A stretch of 64,000 nt of DNA from Zoogloea sp. LCSB751 (GCF_002028455.1 NZ_MWUM01000015.1:62001-126000); one strand, 5' to 3'. Shown: positions 15,994 through 26,952, counted from the stretch's first letter. The notes: generated from the sequence alone by a model not told the origin. Made by a program: numbers and translations.

Positions 15994-16889
15994 GCACGCT
16001 GGCCGGCGTCCCCGACACCACCCTGCCCTACCTGGTCTTCAAGACGGCCCACGGCATCTACGAGAAGATGCCGGGCGAGCTGTCCGAGCGGGAACTGCGC
16101 CATGTGCGCCAGGTTGCGAAGAAGCAGCTCGACATCGAGACCCTGGTGCTCACCGCGCCGGAAGCCCAGGGCGTCGTGGTGCCCCAGCGCACGCTGGACG
16201 ACGCGTTCCAGGAGATCCGCGGACGCTACGAATCCGAACAGGATTTTGTCGACGCACTGGCCGCACAGAACCTCGACGAGGCCCTGCTGACCTCTGCGCT
16301 GCAGCGGGAGCTGAAGGTGGAAGCGGTCCTCGACCGGGTGTCGGCCAAGTCCGCCAAGGTGGCCGAACTGGACGTGCAGATCTTCTACCACATGCATCGC
16401 GAGCAGTTCATGCGCACCGAGAGGCGTGGCGCCTCGCACATCCTCGTCACGATCAACCCGGACCTGCCGGAGAACACCCCCGCGCTGGCCCTGAAGAAGA
16501 TCAACGAGATCCGCAAGCGCCTGCTGAAGGACCCGAAGCGCTTCGCGGAACAGGCCCTGAAGCATTCGGAATGCCCGACCGCGATGAACGGCGGCACGAT
16601 CGGCGAGGTGGACCGCGGCAAGCTCTACCCGGCGCTCGACGCCGCGCTGTTCGCCGCCAAGGCGGTGGGGGAACTGTCGGAGGTCGTGGAGTCCGAGCTG
16701 GGCTATCACATCGTCCGCTGCGACAGCATCCGCGCGGAGGGCGTGGCGCCCTACGCCGAGGTGGCACCGCGCATCCGCCTGGTCATGGAACAGAACCGCC
16801 GCAAGCTGTGCCAGCACGGCTGGTTGAAGGAATTGCAGGAGGCGGCTACCGCCAAAGCCAGGGAGGCGGAAGCCCTGCAGGAGCACTGA
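15990..16889 (+). CDS. nifM: NifM peptidyl-prolyl isomerase for NifH maturation
   Basis: NifM, 299 residues, a cytoplasmic parvulin required for folding of the Fe protein NifH. The N-terminal part (about 1-135) is helical. The C-terminal parvulin domain (about 145-265) shows RRGASHILVTINPD, HSECPTAMNGGTIGEVDRG and ELGYHIVRCDSIR. There is no signal peptide, which separates it from the periplasmic parvulin at 9049. ATGA overlap with nifZ; last gene before the terminator at 16956. Confidence 0.93.
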   Translation: MSTLAGVPDTTLPYLVFKTAHGIYEKMPGELSERELRHVRQVAKKQLDIETLVLTAPEAQGVVVPQRTLDDAFQEIRGRYESEQDFVDALAAQNLDEALLTSALQRELKVEAVLDRVSAKSAKVAELDVQIFYHMHREQFMRTERRGASHILVTINPDLPENTPALALKKINEIRKRLLKDPKRFAEQALKHSECPTAMNGGTIGEVDRGKLYPALDAALFAAKAVGELSEVVESELGYHIVRCDSIRAEGVAPYAEVAPRIRLVMEQNRRKLCQHGWLKELQEAATAKAREAEALQEH

Positions 16890-16955
16890 AACGAATGTAG
16901 GAATCGGAGGGGATGAGTGGCGGCACTCATCTTCTCCAGGCTTGGAGCGCACTTT

Positions 16956-16983
16956 TGGGGACCCTCGGGTCCCCACTTTTTTT
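16956..16983 (+). terminator. Rho-independent terminator of the nif operon
   Basis: TGGGGACCC pairs with GGGTCCCCA around a very small loop, followed by CTTTTTTT. A weaker hairpin (GATGAGTG/CACTCATC, about 16912-16931) lies just before it. It also separates the convergent esterase gene. Confidence 0.92.
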
Positions 16984-16995
16984 GTGGCGTGCCGA

Positions 16996-17679
16996 TCAGA
17001 CGGCCGGCAGCACGCGCGCCACCCAGCCGACGAAGTCCCGCGCCATGTCCGGCGTGATCTCGTGGCCCGCCGGGTAGCGATGGGATTCGAGTTTCACCCC
17101 AAGTTCGCCCAGCCATTGATCGCTGCGCTCGGCCCAGGCCACAGGCAGCGTGTTGTCGAAGCTGCCGTGGGTCACCAGCGCCTGCAGGCCGGCCAGTTCG
17201 GTGGCCGGGGCGAGCAGTGGGGCAATCTCCGGCAGGATGCGCCCGGACAAAATGGCAAAGCCGGCCACGCTGTCCGGATGGGTCAGCGCCAGGCTCGCCG
17301 ACATGATGCCGCCTTGGCTGAAGCCGGCCACCACGCTGCGGGTGGCCGGGATGCCGAGGCGTGCCTGCAGGTCGGCGACAAAAACCACTAGCTTGCCGCG
17401 GCTCACTTCTGCCGCCTCCACGTCGATCACTGGGCCGTTGGCAGTAAAGCTGACCTGGAAGGCACAGAACGCCGACGGACCGAGGGCGATCGGCGAGCGC
17501 ACCAGCGCCACCGCCAGCGACGCCGGCAGCAAGGCCGCCAGGCCGGCCATGGAGGCCTCGTTGCTGCCAACGCCGTGCAGCAGGATCACCAGGCCCTGCG
17601 CCGGGCCATCGGCCGGGCGCAGGCGGTAGGACAGGCTCAGGTCGTCGATCAGCGGCGGAAGGGTGAGAGCTGCGTTCAT
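16996..17679 (-). CDS. Alpha/beta-hydrolase, YpfH-like carboxylesterase
   Basis: Cytoplasmic serine esterase of 227 residues from the phospholipase/carboxylesterase group. The catalytic triad is readable: Ser in AGFSQGG, Asp in THGSFDNTLP and His in PAGHEITPD; the oxyanion region is LLHGVGSNE. CAGGAA precedes the start. It is convergent with the nif operon and close upstream of nothing co-directional except the pirin gene, 41 bases away. The natural substrate cannot be read from sequence. Confidence 0.82.
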   Translation of the reverse strand: MNAALTLPPLIDDLSLSYRLRPADGPAQGLVILLHGVGSNEASMAGLAALLPASLAVALVRSPIALGPSAFCAFQVSFTANGPVIDVEAAEVSRGKLVVFVADLQARLGIPATRSVVAGFSQGGIMSASLALTHPDSVAGFAILSGRILPEIAPLLAPATELAGLQALVTHGSFDNTLPVAWAERSDQWLGELGVKLESHRYPAGHEITPDMARDFVGWVARVLPAV

Positions 17680-17720
17680 GCGTGTCGTTCCTGTTTGATG
17701 TTGTTGAGGGTTGTCAGCCG

Positions 17721-18422
17721 TTACGGCGCCAGATCGAAGACCAGCACTTCGGCATCGCGTCCCGCCGTCAGCGCCACCACGTCTTCATTGGCCAGCAGCG
17801 CCGCATCGCCGGCCTCCAGACGCTGGCCATTGACGCTCAGCGCGCCTCGGATGAGGAACACGTAGGCCTTGCGGGCCGGGTCCAGCGTCAACGTCGCCGC
17901 TTCGGCGCCATCCAGCAGGCCGGCGTAGAGCCGCGCATCGGCGTGGATCAGCACCGAACCGTCGGCACCGTCGGGCGAGGCCACCAGGCGCAGGCGACCG
18001 CGCTTCTCGGCGTCCGCAAAGGTCTTCTGCTCGTAGCCCGGCGCGATGCCCAGCTGGTTCGGCTCGATCCAGATCTGCAGGAAGTGCGTCACCGAATCCG
18101 TCGCGTGGTTGAACTCGCTGTGGCGCACGCCGCTGCCGGCGCTCATCCGCTGCACGTCGCCCGGCGGAATCACCGTGCCATTGCCCATGCTGTCCTTGTG
18201 GGCCAGCGAGCCGGACATCACGTAGCTGACAATCTCCATGTTCTGGTGGCCGTGGGTGCCGAAGCCGGTGCCCGGCGCGATGCGATCCTCGTTGATGACC
18301 AGCAGGTTGCCCCAGCCCACGTGGGCGGGATCGTAGTAGCCGGCGAAGGAGAAGGAATGCTGGCTCTTCAGCCAACCGTGGTCGGCGTGGCCGCGATCCT
18401 GGGATTTGCGCAGGGTAAGCAT
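17721..18422 (-). CDS. Pirin-family protein (YhaK-like)
   Basis: Bicupin pirin of 233 residues. Metal-binding histidines of the N-terminal cupin are seen in GTHGHQNMEIVSYV and in RHSEFNHA; the C-terminal cupin is shorter. Some pirins show quercetin dioxygenase activity or bind regulators; the role here is unknown. The start at 18422 is set by AGGAGG six bases upstream. Transcribed divergently from the LysR gene at 18515, which probably controls it, a common arrangement for pirins. Confidence 0.88.
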   Translation of the reverse strand: MLTLRKSQDRGHADHGWLKSQHSFSFAGYYDPAHVGWGNLLVINEDRIAPGTGFGTHGHQNMEIVSYVMSGSLAHKDSMGNGTVIPPGDVQRMSAGSGVRHSEFNHATDSVTHFLQIWIEPNQLGIAPGYEQKTFADAEKRGRLRLVASPDGADGSVLIHADARLYAGLLDGAEAATLTLDPARKAYVFLIRGALSVNGQRLEAGDAALLANEDVVALTAGRDAEVLVFDLAP

Positions 18423-18497
18423 GGAGACCTCCTTGGTTGATGGCTCCACTGTAGCGCCCGGCAGACCGGGAACAGCTGATGCCATTTGATGTCATCA

Positions 18498-18512
18498 TTC
18501 AAACCGTTTGAA
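18498..18512. promoter_or_regulatory. Palindromic operator next to the LysR start
   Basis: TTCAAACCGTTTGAA is a perfect 7+7 palindrome around a central C, two bases before the LysR start codon and within the 92-base divergent gap. It is a good candidate for the regulator's own binding site, allowing autorepression; no experimental support is implied. Confidence 0.45.
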
Positions 18513-18514
18513 CG

Positions 18515-19486
18515 ATGAGCGCACTCATGCCCCAAAACCGCCCAACCCCGCGGGATCTTCTGACGCCCGACGCACTGGCCATGCTGCAGGCCATCGCCGA
18601 TGCCGGCAGCTTCGCCGCCGCGGCGCGCGCCTGCGGGCTGGTACCGAGCGCCCTCACCTACCGGGTACGACGCATCGAGGATGCGCTGGACGTGCTGCTG
18701 TTCGACCGCAGCTCGCGCCAGGCCAGGCTCACCGAGGCCGGCCGCGAACTGCTGCGCGAAGGCGGCCGTCTGCTCGCCGAGATCGATGCCATTGCCAACC
18801 GGGTGCGCCGCGTGGCCACCGGCTGGGAGGCCAGCTTCACGCTCGCCGTGGACAGCATCATCAACCGCACGACGCTGTTGGAACTGTGTCAGGACTTCCT
18901 CGCCCTCGATCCACCGACCCGCCTGCGTCTGCGCGACGAGACCCTGTCCGGCACGCTGGAGGCCCTCAGCTCCGGCCAGGCCGACCTGGCCCTCGGCGTG
19001 GTCACCGAATCACCGGTCGGGCCGGGTTTCCAGAGCCAGCCGCTGGGCAGCCAGCGCTTCATCTTCGTGGTGGCGCCCCACCATCCGCTGGCCCGCGAAA
19101 CCGAGCCCCTCAGCGACGCGACGATCCATCGCCACCGGGCCGTGGCGGTCGCCGACTCGGTGCGCCACGGCGATGGGCTCACCGTCGGCCTGCTCGGCGG
19201 CCAGGACGTGTTCACCGTGGCCAGCATGCCGGCCAAGCTGGAAGCCCAGCTACGCGGCCTCGGCGTTGGCTTCCTGCCCGAATGCCTGGCCCGCCCCTAC
19301 GTGGACACCGGCCGCCTGGTGGCCTTGCGGGTCGAGCGTGACGAGCGCCGCATCCACGTGAGCTACGCCTGGCGCAAGACACCCGCCAACCGCATGGGCA
19401 AAGCCCTGGTCTGGTGGCTGGAACGTCTCGGCCAGCCGCTGACCCGCCAGGCCCTGCTCGACGGCCCAGCCGCCTCCCGCAGCTGA
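18515..19486 (+). CDS. LysR-family transcriptional regulator
   Basis: LysR-type regulator of 323 residues. An N-terminal winged helix (about 16-75) with MLQAIADAGSFAAAARACG and ALTYRVRRIEDALDVLLFDR is followed by a periplasmic-binding-protein-like effector domain (about 98-300). It is divergent from the pirin gene, so pirin is the probable target. No clear ribosome binding site precedes the ATG because an operator-like palindrome occupies that place; an in-frame ATG at 18527 is an alternative start. Confidence 0.88.
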   Translation: MSALMPQNRPTPRDLLTPDALAMLQAIADAGSFAAAARACGLVPSALTYRVRRIEDALDVLLFDRSSRQARLTEAGRELLREGGRLLAEIDAIANRVRRVATGWEASFTLAVDSIINRTTLLELCQDFLALDPPTRLRLRDETLSGTLEALSSGQADLALGVVTESPVGPGFQSQPLGSQRFIFVVAPHHPLARETEPLSDATIHRHRAVAVADSVRHGDGLTVGLLGGQDVFTVASMPAKLEAQLRGLGVGFLPECLARPYVDTGRLVALRVERDERRIHVSYAWRKTPANRMGKALVWWLERLGQPLTRQALLDGPAASRS

Positions 19487-19516
19487 CTCACCACCGGCAG
19501 CCCGACAAGGCAGCCC

Positions 19517-19549
19517 CTAAAACGAAACGGGCCGGCCCAAGGCCAGCCC
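19517..19549 (-). terminator. Rho-independent terminator of the MaoC gene
   Basis: On the minus strand GGGCTGGCC pairs with GGCCGGCCC (one T-G wobble) and is followed by GTTTCGTTTT. It lies between the convergent LysR and MaoC genes. Confidence 0.7.
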
Positions 19550-19576
19550 GCTTGCTCAAGTCAGCTCAGCTTCCGC

Positions 19577-20023
19577 TCAGCGGGCCGGCACCATGATGTC
19601 CGCCTCGCCTTCGAGCACGACCTTGCCCTTCACCGTGGCGACGGTGTCGAACTTGGCCTTGCGCTTCTCGGGGGTGAGTTCCTTGATCGTGCAGCGCACC
19701 GTGACGGTGTCGCCGATCTTCACCGGCGCCTTGAACTTCAGGCTCTGGGACAGGTAGATGCAGCCCGGCCCCGGCAGCTTCATGCCGAACACGGTGGAGA
19801 TGAAGCCGGCCGACAGCATGCCGTGGGCGATACGGCCGCCGAACATGGTGGACGCCGCCAGTTCCTCATTGACGTGCACAGGGTTGAAGTCGCCGGTCAC
19901 GCCCGCGAAAGCCAGGATGTCGGCCTCGGTGACGGTGCGCGCATACACGGCGCTCTGCCCGACGAACAACTCCTCGTACTTGTAGCCGTAGTATTCCTCG
20001 AAGTTCTGCTTTTCTTCGCTCAT
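19577..20023 (-). CDS. MaoC-family (R)-specific enoyl-CoA hydratase
   Basis: Hot-dog-fold hydratase of 148 residues. The hydratase-2 motif is present (TGDFNPVHVNEELAA with the catalytic Asp and His, then GRIAHGMLSAGF). Small single-domain proteins of this kind act like PhaJ, hydrating trans-enoyl-CoA to (R)-3-hydroxyacyl-CoA and linking beta-oxidation to polyhydroxyalkanoate synthesis. The start at 20023 gives MSEEKQNFEEY with GAAGGGA upstream; the longer in-frame extension overlaps the terminator region of the urease operon and is unlikely to be translated. Confidence 0.85.
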   Translation of the reverse strand: MSEEKQNFEEYYGYKYEELFVGQSAVYARTVTEADILAFAGVTGDFNPVHVNEELAASTMFGGRIAHGMLSAGFISTVFGMKLPGPGCIYLSQSLKFKAPVKIGDTVTVRCTIKELTPEKRKAKFDTVATVKGKVVLEGEADIMVPAR

Positions 20024-20082
20024 CGACTGTTCCCTTCTGTGTGTTTTGGTCTTGATTGTGGGTATGCGAACCGTTGGAAAAT

Positions 20083-20117
20083 CGTGGGCGGCCTGGCTCC
20101 TCCCCAGGCCGCCCACG
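20083..20117 (-). terminator. Strong hairpin terminator of the urease operon
   Basis: A 14-base-pair perfect stem (CGTGGGCGGCCTGG and its complement) closes a seven-base loop. On the minus strand it is followed by ATTTTCC. It lies about 60 bases beyond the ureG stop, between ureG and the MaoC gene. Confidence 0.75.
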
Positions 20118-20179
20118 TGGTTTCCAGCATACTCCAATCGTGTTACGGAATCCGCACGCAATAAGGGTTTCAGCCGCTT

Positions 20180-20794
20180 TCAGGCGTCTTTCAACAATCC
20201 TTGACGTTCGATGAAGGCGATGATGTCGGCAAGCCCCTGACCGGTCTTCAAATTGCTGAAAATGAAGGGCCGCTCACCGCGCATCTTCCTGGCATCCCGG
20301 TCCATCACTTCCAGCGACGCACCGACCAGCGGCGCCAGGTCGATCTTGTTGATCACCAGCAGATCGCTCTTGGTGATGCCCGGCCCGCCCTTGCGCGGAA
20401 TCTTGTCGCCGGCGGACACGTCGATGACGTAGATCGTCAGGTCGGACAGTTCCGGCGAGAAGGTCGCCGCCAGGTTGTCGCCGCCGGACTCGACGAAGAT
20501 CAGCTCCACATCCGGGAACAGGCGGATCAGGCGATCCACCGCCTCAAGGTTGATCGAAGCATCCTCGCGGATCGCCGTATGCGGGCAGCCGCCGGTTTCC
20601 ACGCCGATGATGCGCTCGGGCGTGAGGGCCTCGTTGCGCACCAGGAACTGGGCGTCCTCGGCGGTGTAAATGTCGTTGGTCACCACACACAGGTCGTACT
20701 TGTCGCGCAGGGCCTGGCACAGGGCCAGGGTCAGGGCGGTCTTGCCGGAGCCGACGGGGCCGCCGATGCCGACGCGGAGGGGTTGGCCTTTCAT
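20180..20794 (-). CDS. ureG: Urease accessory GTPase UreG
   Basis: SIMIBI-class GTPase of 204 residues that delivers nickel to urease. The P-loop is [11 protein letters not shown] near the N-terminus, followed by the conserved [15 protein letters not shown] segment holding the nickel-binding Cys-Pro-His, the [15 protein letters not shown] loop, and [11 protein letters not shown] for guanine recognition. Last gene of the urease operon; 55 bases separate it from the patatin-like gene upstream. Confidence 0.97.
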   Translation of the reverse strand: MKGQPLRVGIGGPVGSGKTALTLALCQALRDKYDLCVVTNDIYTAEDAQFLVRNEALTPERIIGVETGGCPHTAIREDASINLEAVDRLIRLFPDVELIFVESGGDNLAATFSPELSDLTIYVIDVSAGDKIPRKGGPGITKSDLLVINKIDLAPLVGASLEVMDRDARKMRGERPFIFSNLKTGQGLADIIAFIERQGLLKDA

Positions 20795-20849
20795 GGAGCG
20801 TTTTCCTTCTTTTTGAGTTCTGGAGATGGGGTTCGGAGCCCGGCCGGGT

Positions 20850-22133
20850 TCAGGCCGACGCGGCCAGTACCGCCCACTGGCGGGCCAGGGCCGGATCGTC
20901 GGCCAGGAAGGCCGCCAGGTCGCGGGGGTCGGGCCAGTCCGGGTTGGAGAAATCGCAGCGGCAGTGCTGCCGGCTCATGCTCGGGTGGGGCTGCAGCAGC
21001 TGTCCGCCGCAGGCCGCCTCGGCCGCCGCGGCAATGCCTTCGGCGATCAGCGCGTCGATGAAAGCGGGGTCCCGGTTGAGTTTGGACGCGTAGTCGAGGC
21101 GCACACCGGCAAAGTCCTTGCGCGGCCGCTCGCCGAGGCCTACGACGCTGACGGTAACCCGCTTGTAGTCGGCCAGGTCCGCCGGCAGCTTGCGCAGCCC
21201 GGACAGCTGGGTGGCGATCTTGTTCACCACGTCGATGCTGCGCAGCTCCTGGCCGAGGGACAGGTTGCCGGACAGCTCGTTGCGCCGGTCGATCTGCTCG
21301 GACGGGGTCACCGGGCCGCAGGCGCTGCCCCCGTACTGGTTGGGGTTGATCTGCACCACCCACAGCAGGTCGGGCTTGTCGTCCCGCGGGCGGTTGATGA
21401 AAAAATCGTTGATCGGCGGGTTCTGGGAGTACAGCCCGTCCCAGAAGAAGCGCGCCTCGCGGTGGCCCGGCCGGCTGCGGCTGTCCACCTCCAGCGGCCC
21501 GGCGACGAAGAGTTCGGGGATGCACGCGCTGGCGAGGAGCTCGTCGAGGCGGATGCCGGCGCCCGGCCGCTCCGGAAAAGTGCGGAAGGCGCTCTGGGGA
21601 TGGTCGGGGTAGCCGAGCACATCCACCGCGCCGACGAAGAGATCCAGCCCATCCCGGCCGAAGAAGCGTTCCGCCCCCGCCGACAGCCCGACGGTGGCGC
21701 GCAGGTCGTCCTTCATGCGGGCCTGCAACAAGGCCGACACGTACGGCGACGGTGGCACGCTCACGTCCGGCAGCCAGTCCTGCAGCGACAGCGCGAACTG
21801 CGCGGCCTTGTTGGTGAAGTATTCGCCCCACCACAGGGGCGCCTTGCCGGCCAGCTCGAGGCTGGCCTTGTTGCGGTTCCAGTAATGCAGCACCCGGCGG
21901 GCACCAGTGGCCCAACTGTCGGCCTGGCTCCACGCCAGCGCCGCGGTGAGCGCCCCGCCCGAGGTGCCGGACAGGCCCTGCAGGCGGAACCAGCGGTTCT
22001 CCTGGCCTTCCCGGCGGAAATGCTCGAAGGACAGGAACAGGTAGGCCAGCACCCCCGCCGTGAAGGCGGTGTGGGCGCCGCCGCCCTGGCAGGCGATGGC
22101 GAGACGGGGAACGTCGTCGGCACGGGCAGTCAC
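20850..22133 (-). CDS. Patatin-like phospholipase within the urease operon
   Basis: Patatin-family lipid acyl hydrolase of 427 residues. The Ser-Asp dyad motifs are readable: oxyanion loop [10 protein letters not shown], nucleophile elbow [10 protein letters not shown] and the Asp motif [10 protein letters not shown]. No signal peptide or clear membrane segment is visible, so it is probably cytoplasmic or loosely membrane-bound. It sits between ureF (12 bases upstream) and ureG, in the same direction, an unusual interruption of the ureEFG accessory genes. No known role in urease maturation; it may simply be co-transcribed. Family assignment is firm, function is not. Confidence 0.85.
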   Translation of the reverse strand: MTARADDVPRLAIACQGGGAHTAFTAGVLAYLFLSFEHFRREGQENRWFRLQGLSGTSGGALTAALAWSQADSWATGARRVLHYWNRNKASLELAGKAPLWWGEYFTNKAAQFALSLQDWLPDVSVPPSPYVSALLQARMKDDLRATVGLSAGAERFFGRDGLDLFVGAVDVLGYPDHPQSAFRTFPERPGAGIRLDELLASACIPELFVAGPLEVDSRSRPGHREARFFWDGLYSQNPPINDFFINRPRDDKPDLLWVVQINPNQYGGSACGPVTPSEQIDRRNELSGNLSLGQELRSIDVVNKIATQLSGLRKLPADLADYKRVTVSVVGLGERPRKDFAGVRLDYASKLNRDPAFIDALIAEGIAAAAEAACGGQLLQPHPSMSRQHCRCDFSNPDWPDPRDLAAFLADDPALARQWAVLAASA

Positions 22134-22145
22134 GATGCAGGACTC

Positions 22146-22829
22146 TCAGGAACGGAACAGACGGGAATACTGCGTCTCGTGGCGGCAACTGGCAATCGCC
22201 AGTCCCGGCTGGAAGTTGGACCAGGCCTCCGGCGGCCGCTGCAGCGCGTCGGCGACCCGCTCCGGCACCTGTGCCGCCAGGGAAGACAGCAGGCGCTGGC
22301 CGGCGGCCTGGCCGAGGGGCACGGCCTTCACCGCCGCCATCACCATGTTCTCCAGCCAGGCCCAGGCGTAGCCGCCCAGCGCATCCGCCGCCGGCACCTG
22401 CCAGGCCACCGCGGCGGCGGCCCAGGCGGTCGGGAAGGCCGGCTCGTCCACCGCCTTCAGCCGCGCCACCCAGCCGGGCTGCTCGGCGAAGGCCGGCAGA
22501 TCCACCAGCAGGCGGACCAGCGAGTAGCCCATCTGCACCGTCTCGGCGCGCAGCTCGGAAGTCTCGCGGCTGGCCAGGCAGCGGGCGTTGAGCGCCGCCA
22601 CCTGGCCGTCGTCACCGGCCCGCCAGGCGTCCTGTAGGCGGGCCAGCAGCGGCAGCTCATAGCCGCCGAAGGCGCCGGCCAGCGCGTCGCCGATCCACTC
22701 GCCGACCTGGGCCTCGCTCTTCACCGCGCCGCAATCGACGACCCACTCCAAGCCCTGCGAATAGGTGTAGGCGCCCACCGGCAGCGCGGGGCTGACCAGC
22801 TGCAACAGGCGCATCAGCGGCAGGCTCAC
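22146..22829 (-). CDS. ureF: Urease accessory protein UreF
   Basis: All-helical accessory protein of 227 residues. It bridges UreD and UreG in the urease activation complex and gates GTP hydrolysis by UreG. Family features include the N-terminal LLQLVSPALPVGAYTYSQGLE and the PLGQAAGQRLL segment in the C-terminal third. It follows ureE by ten bases. Confidence 0.95.
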   Translation of the reverse strand: MSLPLMRLLQLVSPALPVGAYTYSQGLEWVVDCGAVKSEAQVGEWIGDALAGAFGGYELPLLARLQDAWRAGDDGQVAALNARCLASRETSELRAETVQMGYSLVRLLVDLPAFAEQPGWVARLKAVDEPAFPTAWAAAAVAWQVPAADALGGYAWAWLENMVMAAVKAVPLGQAAGQRLLSSLAAQVPERVADALQRPPEAWSNFQPGLAIASCRHETQYSRLFRS

Positions 22830-22839
22830 CCGTGCTCTC

Positions 22840-23316
22840 CTACTTGTACTGGTGGATCCTGGCTTCCGTCGCCCCGCGCTCGGCGTGGTGATGGCCGTGG
22901 GCGTAGGCGCCGGCTTCCGGCTCGAAGGCGGCGGACAGGCTGCTGACCTCGGCGCCGAGGCCGACCAGCATGGTTTTCAGCACGTGATCGGTCTGGATGC
23001 GCAACCAGCCGTCGCCGACCTGCACCGCCACGTGGCGGTTGCCCAGGTGGTAGGCGACGCGGGCCAGCGCCGAGGCGTCGGCGCAGCGCGCCTCCAGCAG
23101 TTCCTCCGGCGCCGACACCACCTCGACGATGCGCCCGTCCTGGGCCTGCAGGCGGTTGCCGCCGCGCAGGATGGTGCCGCGGGGCAGGAACAGGCCGACC
23201 TCCTCGCCGTCCGCCAGGCGCGTGCGCAGGCGGCTCTTGGTGCGGGCGTCGAAGTCGAGTTGCAGGCGCGCGGTGGGCGCGGCGTCGCCGGTGTAGATGT
23301 TTTCGATCAGCAGCAT
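22840..23316 (-). CDS. ureE: Urease nickel metallochaperone UreE
   Basis: Nickel-binding chaperone of 158 residues. The N-terminal peptide-binding domain (about 1-75) contains [11 protein letters not shown]; the C-terminal metal-binding domain contains [12 protein letters not shown] with the conserved His. A short histidine tail follows ([12 protein letters not shown]), shorter than the poly-His tail of Klebsiella UreE but adequate for nickel. Three bases separate it from ureC. Confidence 0.95.
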   Translation of the reverse strand: MLLIENIYTGDAAPTARLQLDFDARTKSRLRTRLADGEEVGLFLPRGTILRGGNRLQAQDGRIVEVVSAPEELLEARCADASALARVAYHLGNRHVAVQVGDGWLRIQTDHVLKTMLVGLGAEVSSLSAAFEPEAGAYAHGHHHAERGATEARIHQYK

Positions 23317-23319
23317 GGT

Positions 23320-25020
<1,701 letters not shown>

Positions 25021-25326
25021 TTACAGGGCTCCCATCACGTGAGCGTTGAAACCGAAGACCTTGCGGTCGCCATCCAGCGCCACCAGCTCGACGGTGCGGG
25101 TCTGGCCCGGCTCGAAGCGCACCGCGGTGCCGGCCGCGATGTTGAGGCGGAAGCCCCGCGCGGCGGCGCGGTCGAAGTCCAGCGCCGCGTTGGTCTCGGC
25201 GAAGTGGTAGTGGGAACCGACCTGGATCGGCCGGTCGCCGGTATTGGCGACCACGAGAGTCAGCGTGGCGCGGCCGACGTTGAGCGCCAGCTCGCCGTCT
25301 AGGGTGTCGATTTCACCGGGGATCAT
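25021..25326 (-). CDS. ureB: Urease beta subunit UreB
   Basis: Urease beta subunit of 101 residues, typical length for a separate UreB. It starts MIPGEI and contains the conserved [17 protein letters not shown] segment and [14 protein letters not shown]. Packs with UreA and UreC in the (UreABC)3 enzyme. Nine bases from ureA. Confidence 0.97.
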   Translation of the reverse strand: MIPGEIDTLDGELALNVGRATLTLVVANTGDRPIQVGSHYHFAETNAALDFDRAAARGFRLNIAAGTAVRFEPGQTRTVELVALDGDRKVFGFNAHVMGAL

Positions 25327-25335
25327 GAGCGGACC

Positions 25336-25638
25336 TCAGACGATGGGTTGGTGGACGGTGACGAGCTTGGTGCCGTCGGGAAAGGTGGCTTCCACCTGGA
25401 TCTCGGGGATCAGCTCGGGCACCCCCTCCATCACGTCGGCGCGGGTCAGCAGCGTGGTGCCGTAGTTCATCAGCTCGGCCACCGTGCGACCGTCGCGGGC
25501 ACCTTCGAGGAGGGCGGCGCTGATGTAGGCCACCGCCTCCGGGTAGTTGAGCTTGAGGCCGCGGGCCTTGCGCCGCTCGGCCAGCAGGCCGGCGGTGAAG
25601 ATCAGCAGCTTGTCTTTTTCGCGGGGGGTCAGTTCCAT
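25336..25638 (-). CDS. ureA: Urease gamma subunit UreA
   Basis: Urease gamma subunit of 100 residues. It begins [20 protein letters not shown] and contains [21 protein letters not shown] and ending VHQPIV, all standard for the family. A 97-base gap separates it from ureD; no terminator is visible there, so ureD and ureA are probably one transcript. Confidence 0.97.
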   Translation of the reverse strand: MELTPREKDKLLIFTAGLLAERRKARGLKLNYPEAVAYISAALLEGARDGRTVAELMNYGTTLLTRADVMEGVPELIPEIQVEATFPDGTKLVTVHQPIV

Positions 25639-25735
25639 TCGGGAGCCCTTTCTCTTTCGGTCGGCGCGGCCCGCTGGCCGGCGCCGGAAATGATAGTTGC
25701 ACGGCCGCGGCGGCGGCCATTGCCAAAAACCGATA

Positions 25736-26620
25736 TCACGTATGCCAGATCCGTGGCACCTCGGCAGGACGGCCGGCCAGCACCGGGCGCAGCGCCGCCC
25801 ACAGGGCCACGAACCAGGCCCGCGCCGGCTCGGCGGCCGGCCCCAGGTAGCGCGCCACCAGCAGGCCCGGCAGGCGCGTCACGCCGCCCTCGCCCACCGT
25901 CGGCACTACCGCCCGGCAGGTCTCCAGCAGCGCGGTGTCGATGCCCTCCGCCGCCACCAGCAACGTGCCGGTGACCGGCTGGCCACGCAGGCCGACCGGC
26001 GAGTCGAGCAGACGCGAACCGCCTTCGATGACGCCCTGCTCGCTCCAGATCAACCGCCCGTCCCGCTCGATGCGCGAGGCCAGGCGCAGGCTGCCGGCGG
26101 TCAGCCGCTCGCCGGACGCGGTGCGCCCGAGGCACAGCAAGTCCAGCCCGACGAACACTGCATCGCCGTGCAGGCGCACCGTGGTCTCGGTGAAGCCGCG
26201 CACCCGGTCGAAGACGATGCTCTCCTGCGGCAGCCATTCGAACACGCCCCCCGCCGCCACCGCGAAGTTCAGCCGCTGCGTGGCCAGCGGCCCCTGGCTG
26301 CGATACCACTTGCCGGCGCCCGGCGTGGTGACCAGCGCATGAGCGCCCGCACCCACCCTCACCTGCACGGTAAGCGCGTCCCCGCCGGCGATGCCGGCCG
26401 GCGGATGCAGCATCAAGGCATGGCACACCGCCGGCCCTTCCGGGTAGAGCGCCTTCTGCACCCGCAGCGGGCCTTCGTGCAGGCGGTGGGCCAGCACCGT
26501 GCGGCCGTCGGGCGTGGCGTCGAAGCCCAGCTCGAGGCGCGCGCGCCAGCTCAGGTGGTGGCCGGCGTCGGGGCGCAATGACGCTTTCGATTCGGCGGGA
26601 GGGCAGGGAGCGAGCAACAT
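25736..26620 (-). CDS. ureD: Urease accessory protein UreD
   Basis: Accessory protein of 294 residues that binds the urease apoenzyme and, with UreF and UreG, channels nickel to it. Family segments are visible: [34 protein letters not shown] and [11 protein letters not shown]. First gene of the operon. ATG at 26620 ([11 protein letters not shown]) is preferred to the ATG at 26659, which adds 13 residues and would overlap a sigma-54-like element; neither has a strong ribosome binding site. Confidence 0.92.
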   Translation of the reverse strand: MLLAPCPPAESKASLRPDAGHHLSWRARLELGFDATPDGRTVLAHRLHEGPLRVQKALYPEGPAVCHALMLHPPAGIAGGDALTVQVRVGAGAHALVTTPGAGKWYRSQGPLATQRLNFAVAAGGVFEWLPQESIVFDRVRGFTETTVRLHGDAVFVGLDLLCLGRTASGERLTAGSLRLASRIERDGRLIWSEQGVIEGGSRLLDSPVGLRGQPVTGTLLVAAEGIDTALLETCRAVVPTVGEGGVTRLPGLLVARYLGPAAEPARAWFVALWAALRPVLAGRPAEVPRIWHT

Positions 26621-26632
26621 GGTCTTGAGATT

Positions 26633-26648
26633 AGCAAACGCTATGCCG
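26633..26648 (-). promoter_or_regulatory. Sigma-54-like element upstream of ureD
   Basis: On the minus strand CGGCATAGCGTTTGCT keeps the GG-N10-GC core and the TTGCT of the -12 box but has CGGCAT for TGGCAC. It would place the transcript start almost at the ATG at 26620, giving a near-leaderless message, which weakens the call. Urease genes are often under NtrC and sigma-54. Confidence 0.35.
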
Positions 26649-26850
26649 GAGAACCGCATGAATACAGGGTTTCGGGGTGAATGCCCAGTTTATGGCGCCA
26701 AACCCGGCACCCGTGGGCCGCAACGCGGGGCGCGGACTATGCACCAAAATGGTTGGCGTGTGGGGTCGCAGGCTTGGACCATGGGTTCGGAGGACGGCCT
26801 GCGCACCAAACCGGGGCACTGGTGGCGCTTGGCGCTGCGGGTGTGAGGGT

Positions 26851-26952
26851 TTTCTGGGCGGATTTCCATTGTTTTGCTTTACGTTGGCCGGGTCTCGCCC
26901 CGGCGGGCGACATCCTTTCTTGTCACACGACAAGAAAGGACGCAAAGAAACG
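26851..26952. repeat. Dispersed intergenic repeat element, copy 1 (forward)
   Basis: Contains CTGGGCGG-TTTCC, then GGCCGGG-CTCGCCCCGGCGGGCGAC, then the hairpin CCTTTCTTGTC/GACAAGAAAGG with an ACAC loop. The copy at 27411-27513 carries the same blocks in inverse orientation, with a different hairpin sequence of the same shape. The pair brackets about 460 bases between the ureD and urtE genes. Confidence 0.7.
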
